Assembly (NCBI RefSeq): GCF_007954405.1 | Contig: NZ_CP042344.1 | Coordinates: 1,302,001 to 1,366,000 of the forward strand | Direction of reading: 5' to 3' | DNA from: Comamonas flocculans | GTDB taxonomy: Bacteria; Pseudomonadota; Gammaproteobacteria; Burkholderiales; Burkholderiaceae_C | DNA length: 64,000 nt | Part shown: positions 61,074 through 64,000 of the stretch, piece by piece | Numbering within the stretch: the stretch's first letter is position 1 | Layout of the letters: every line of letters starts with the position of its first letter | Notes under the pieces: model-generated | Seen by the model: the letters and a program-made list of their open reading frames with translations, nothing else | The model's database searches: none | Told to the model about the DNA's origin: nothing | Made by a program: the position numbers and the translations under genes

Positions 61074-64000
61074 GGCTGTTCCTCCTTGTTCGTTGCGGCG
61101 CCGTCCGCACCCGAGCGTAGCGCACGGACCTGCGGCTCGCTCCAGGTGCCCTCGATCTGAAATTCGCGCGTGGCGGCCTTCACCAGCCGGTCGCCCAGCA
61201 CGAACTGCGCAAGGAAACTGCCCAGCCCCACCACCGGGTTGATGGCCGTGGCCACGAGCGAGGCCGTGAGGGTGTTGAGCTCGGGCACCACCACGACGTG
61301 CAGGTCCTGCGTCTCATGCGCGATGTCGGCCGTGCCCTCCATCAGGACGGCGGCGTTCACCCCTTTCATCTGCAGGTTGTTGGTGCGCGCCACGCCCTCT
61401 TCGATCTGCAGGTCGGCACGCACGAAGTCGAAGGAAAAACCGGCGCTGAAGACGTCGCGAAAGTCCAGCGAGAACCGCCGTGGCAGCGCCTGCAGGCTGA
61501 GCACGCCGAGCAGCTTGGACAGGCCCGGGTCGGCCTTGAGGAACTGGCCGGACTGCATGTCCAGCTTCATCGCGCCGGTCATGCTCGGGTAGTCGGGCGC
61601 CACCGGCGAGCCGAGCCAGCCTATGCGCCCCTGCAGCTCGCCCGCGCCGCGGCGCAACACGCCGGGCATGCCCAGGCGCGCGAGCAGCTCGCCCGAATCG
61701 CGCACCCTGAGCTCGAACTTGAGCACCGTACGCCGGCGCGCGTCGGGCCCGGCGTGGCCCAGCAGCGCCCAGTTGCCGCTGGAGCTGAAGCTGGCTTCGG
61801 GCATCTCCAGATTCAGCCGCGACAGACGCCATTCGCGCTGCCCGTCCTCGGTGTTGCGGTTGACCGCCTGCAGATCGAGCTGCCCCAGATGGTGTCCGTG
61901 CAGCTCGAAGTCCTGCACCTGTACGTCGAGCGCCGGCAGCTCGCCCGCCTCGGCATCGAGCAGCCGGTCCATCTGCGCCTGCTCGGCCCGGGGCCAGGAC
62001 AGGCGCGCGAGGCGCGCCCGCACCAGGCCCTGCGGCTGCGCGGCGTCGGGCGCGTGGTAGGCGAGCTGGCCTTGCAGCTCGCGCGCTACGAGATCGGCGC
62101 TCCAGCTTTCGCCGCGCGCGCGCGCATGGGCGCTGACCTCATGCAGCTGGCGCTGGCGCACGGTGAGCGTGCCCACCTGCAGGTCGAGGGTGTCGGGTTG
62201 CCAGGGCGAGCGCGGCGGCCGCGGGCCCGCAGCGGGCGCCTCCAGCGCCTCCCAGGCGTCCAGGTCCAGCGCGTCGAGCCTGACCACGGCCTGCACGCCG
62301 CTGGCACCCGCCACCGCCCTGCCTTCGCCCAGCACCACCTGGCCGGCCAGCACCTGCGGCGCCTGGCCGGGCGCGCCTGGTTTTTGCAGATAGCTGAGCG
62401 AGAGCACCGCGCCGGCGTCGAGCTGCAGGTGCTCGCGCAGTTCGCCGCCCGCGTTACTCACCCTGTTCTGATAGCGCAGTGCCCGCGTCTGCTCTGCCGT
62501 CTTGCCCAGCGGTGCCGGCAGATCGAGCGCCATGCCGCGCAGGTCCGAGACCAGCAGCAGCTCGGGCAGGCCATGGTGCATGCCCAGCGTCAGCGTGTAG
62601 TCGGTGCTGCCCTGCATGCGCGCCGCCAGCCGGGCCGTCAGCCCGCCCTCCCCGGCCGCCGCCTGCAGGCCGGCGCTGCTGGCACTGCCGCTGGCCTGCA
62701 GCTGCAGCAGCGGCGCGCCGCCGTCGGGCGGCGGCTGCAGGCCGCCGGCAAGGCGCAATGCGCCGCCAAGCGCCTGGCCGCGCACCTGTTCGAGCGTGAA
62801 GCCGCGCTCGGAAAAAACCACCGCGCCGTGCAACTGGGTGAGCAGCGGCGCGCCGGGCGCCGGGCGCAGCTCATTGCCCGCCAGTTCGATGCGGCCTTCG
62901 ACCCGGCTGCGCTGCAGCGCGGCAATCGGCAGGCGCAGTTGCAACTGCAAGGCGGCTTCGCCGCGCGCCTGCATCTGATCGAGCGCGCCTTCGGTCAGGT
63001 CGGCCACCTGCGAGCCGCGCACGAAGGCCAGCATCTCGGCCAGCGGCCCCTGCACTTCACCCTGCACCTGCAGCTGCGGGCTCTCCAGATCGGGGATGCG
63101 CGCATTGACCTGCAGCACCTTCAGGCGCGGGCGGCCCAGCACCTGGCCGGCGGCACCATCGACGCGCATGCTGGCGCGGTCGAACACCAGCATGCCCGAC
63201 AGACCGCTGAGCGCGGGCCAGGGCTTGTCGCCCGGCGCCTGCAGGGCACGCGGCACATACACCAGCGTGGCATTCCTGATCCGTGCGGCGATGTGGAATT
63301 CCCCCACTTCGCCATTGGCGAAGGGCAGGTCGGCAAGATCGCCGCGCACCCGGAAGTTCACCTCCTTGCTGGCGCCCGCCGTGATCGCGTCGCGCACGTA
63401 GTGGCGGGCCTCGGCGTCCACCGCCAGCGGCAGGTAGCGGTGCACGCGCGTACCGTCGGCGCGTACCAGCGTGCCCGACAGGTCGAGCACGCCGGGCAGG
63501 CGCGACTGCGCGCCCTCGCCGGTGCGCCAATGCAGCCGCGCGCGGCCCTCGGCATCGGCGTTGGCAAAGCGCAGGTTCTCGCTGTCCACGCGGATCCTGT
63601 CACCATCGATCTGCCAGCGCACCCCGGCCTGCAGGCTCTGCACCGGCACGCAGGGGTCTTCAAACACCCCGGGCAGCAGCAGCTGGCCGTCGCGAATGCT
63701 CAGTTCGGCGCTGCCACCGGCTTCGGTCAGCTCGAAGCTGCCGCTGGCGCCGCGCAACCCGAAGACCTCGGGCGCACAACCGCCGGCCGCGTCCCGCCCC
63801 AGTGCCAGGCCCGAGGCGCGGCCGCGCACCGCGTAGGCCGAAACCGCGTCGTCCTCGCCCCGCCACTGCGCATGCAAGTCATGAATGCGACCTTCGGGGC
63901 CGTATTGCGCGAGCGCCTCGCGCAGCGACGCGTCCAGCGGCAGGCGCTCGGCGATGCGCGCCAGCAGCGCCAGATCGAGCACTTCGGCCTGCAGGCGCTG
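61070..64000 (-). CDS. yhdP: YhdP-family AsmA-like protein (5' end missing)
   Basis: At least 976 codons, running off the right edge of the window. The frame stays open to 64000 and the region matches the C-terminal two thirds of the TIGR02099/YhdP family: beta-rich repeats with a long AsmA-like lipid channel, ending in FSFDFVRADLQIEEGV and VVVPELNTLTASLVATAINPVVG. YhdP moves phospholipid to the outer membrane in E. coli. GTG at 63982 is not a start. Overlaps the nitrilase gene by 4 nt. Confidence 0.88.
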   Translation of the reverse strand, partial: QRLQAEVLDLALLARIAERLPLDASLREALAQYGPEGRIHDLHAQWRGEDDAVSAYAVRGRASGLALGRDAAGGCAPEVFGLRGASGSFELTEAGGSAELSIRDGQLLLPGVFEDPCVPVQSLQAGVRWQIDGDRIRVDSENLRFANADAEGRARLHWRTGEGAQSRLPGVLDLSGTLVRADGTRVHRYLPLAVDAEARHYVRDAITAGASKEVNFRVRGDLADLPFANGEVGEFHIAARIRNATLVYVPRALQAPGDKPWPALSGLSGMLVFDRASMRVDGAAGQVLGRPRLKVLQVNARIPDLESPQLQVQGEVQGPLAEMLAFVRGSQVADLTEGALDQMQARGEAALQLQLRLPIAALQRSRVEGRIELAGNELRPAPGAPLLTQLHGAVVFSERGFTLEQVRGQALGGALRLAGGLQPPPDGGAPLLQLQASGSASSAGLQAAAGEGGLTARLAARMQGSTDYTLTLGMHHGLPELLLVSDLRGMALDLPAPLGKTAEQTRALRYQNRVSNAGGELREHLQLDAGAVLSLSYLQKPGAPGQAPQVLAGQVVLGEGRAVAGASGVQAVVRLDALDLDAWEALEAPAAGPRPPRSPWQPDTLDLQVGTLTVRQRQLHEVSAHARARGESWSADLVARELQGQLAYHAPDAAQPQGLVRARLARLSWPRAEQAQMDRLLDAEAGELPALDVQVQDFELHGHHLGQLDLQAVNRNTEDGQREWRLSRLNLEMPEASFSSSGNWALLGHAGPDARRRTVLKFELRVRDSGELLARLGMPGVLRRGAGELQGRIGWLGSPVAPDYPSMTGAMKLDMQSGQFLKADPGLSKLLGVLSLQALPRRFSLDFRDVFSAGFSFDFVRADLQIEEGVARTNNLQMKGVNAAVLMEGTADIAHETQDLHVVVVPELNTLTASLVATAINPVVGLGSFLAQFVLGDRLVKAATREFQIEGTWSEPQVRALRSGADGAATNKEEQP

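Overview
The window is a high-GC betaproteobacterial chromosome segment. The rRNA operon, the fur-bamE-dapB-exbB-exbD-leuS-lptE-holA gene order, the MmeI-like and Comamonadaceae-type dispersed repeats and the protein sequences all point to the family Comamonadaceae (Burkholderiales). The genus cannot be fixed from reading alone.

Region 1 (1-11.5 kb, all minus strand) is a translation/transcription block. It runs 16S - tRNA-Ile - tRNA-Ala - 23S - 5S, then tRNA-Tyr - tRNA-Gly - tRNA-Thr - tuf - tRNA-Trp - secE - nusG - rplK - rplA - rplJ - rplL, pointing toward rpoB, which lies outside the window. Region 2 (11.5-22.8 kb) holds glutathione synthesis and potassium uptake: gshA - kup - benE-like - gshB, a Yip1-family membrane protein on the plus strand, and proA - trkA - trkH. 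Region 3 (22.8-35.7 kb) is accessory in character: a ribbon-helix-helix protein with a beta-CASP metallo-hydrolase, a DJ-1/PfpI protein, an SDR oxidoreductase, a HigBA-like toxin-antitoxin pair directly upstream of an MmeI-type restriction-modification enzyme and a small unknown ORF, a TPP-riboswitch-controlled thiM-thiE pair, a sirtuin and a PAS-GGDEF-EAL protein. Region 4 (35.7-48.3 kb) is envelope/housekeeping: holA, lptE, leuS, an S24-type repressor divergent from a second GGDEF-EAL protein, exbD/exbB, dapB, bamE, fur, hprK, ptsN and hpf. Region 5 (48.5-64 kb) carries purC, a YbaY/META lipoprotein, a CnoX-type thioredoxin, purE-purK-tsaC, a GDSL-type lipoprotein, gap, tkt, mltA, an unlisted 50-residue membrane protein, an OmpA-family lipoprotein, a nitrilase-family amidase and the 3' part of yhdP.

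Most genes sit in compact minus-strand operons with overlaps or very short gaps, and most long reading frames on the opposite strand are shadows of high GC. The most unusual signal is a palindromic DNA repeat (core ACGCTTGC-n4-CAAGCGC-n3-CAGCTATC) that occurs inside several unrelated genes in the same reading frame, giving ProA and PurK the identical peptide TLAGQALAA and the MmeI-like enzyme a near copy. A second repeat type, a GC-rich REP-like palindrome, is also read in frame inside the MmeI-like gene. The toxin-antitoxin module is bracketed by an exact 24-nt direct repeat whose right copy lies within the MmeI-like coding sequence.
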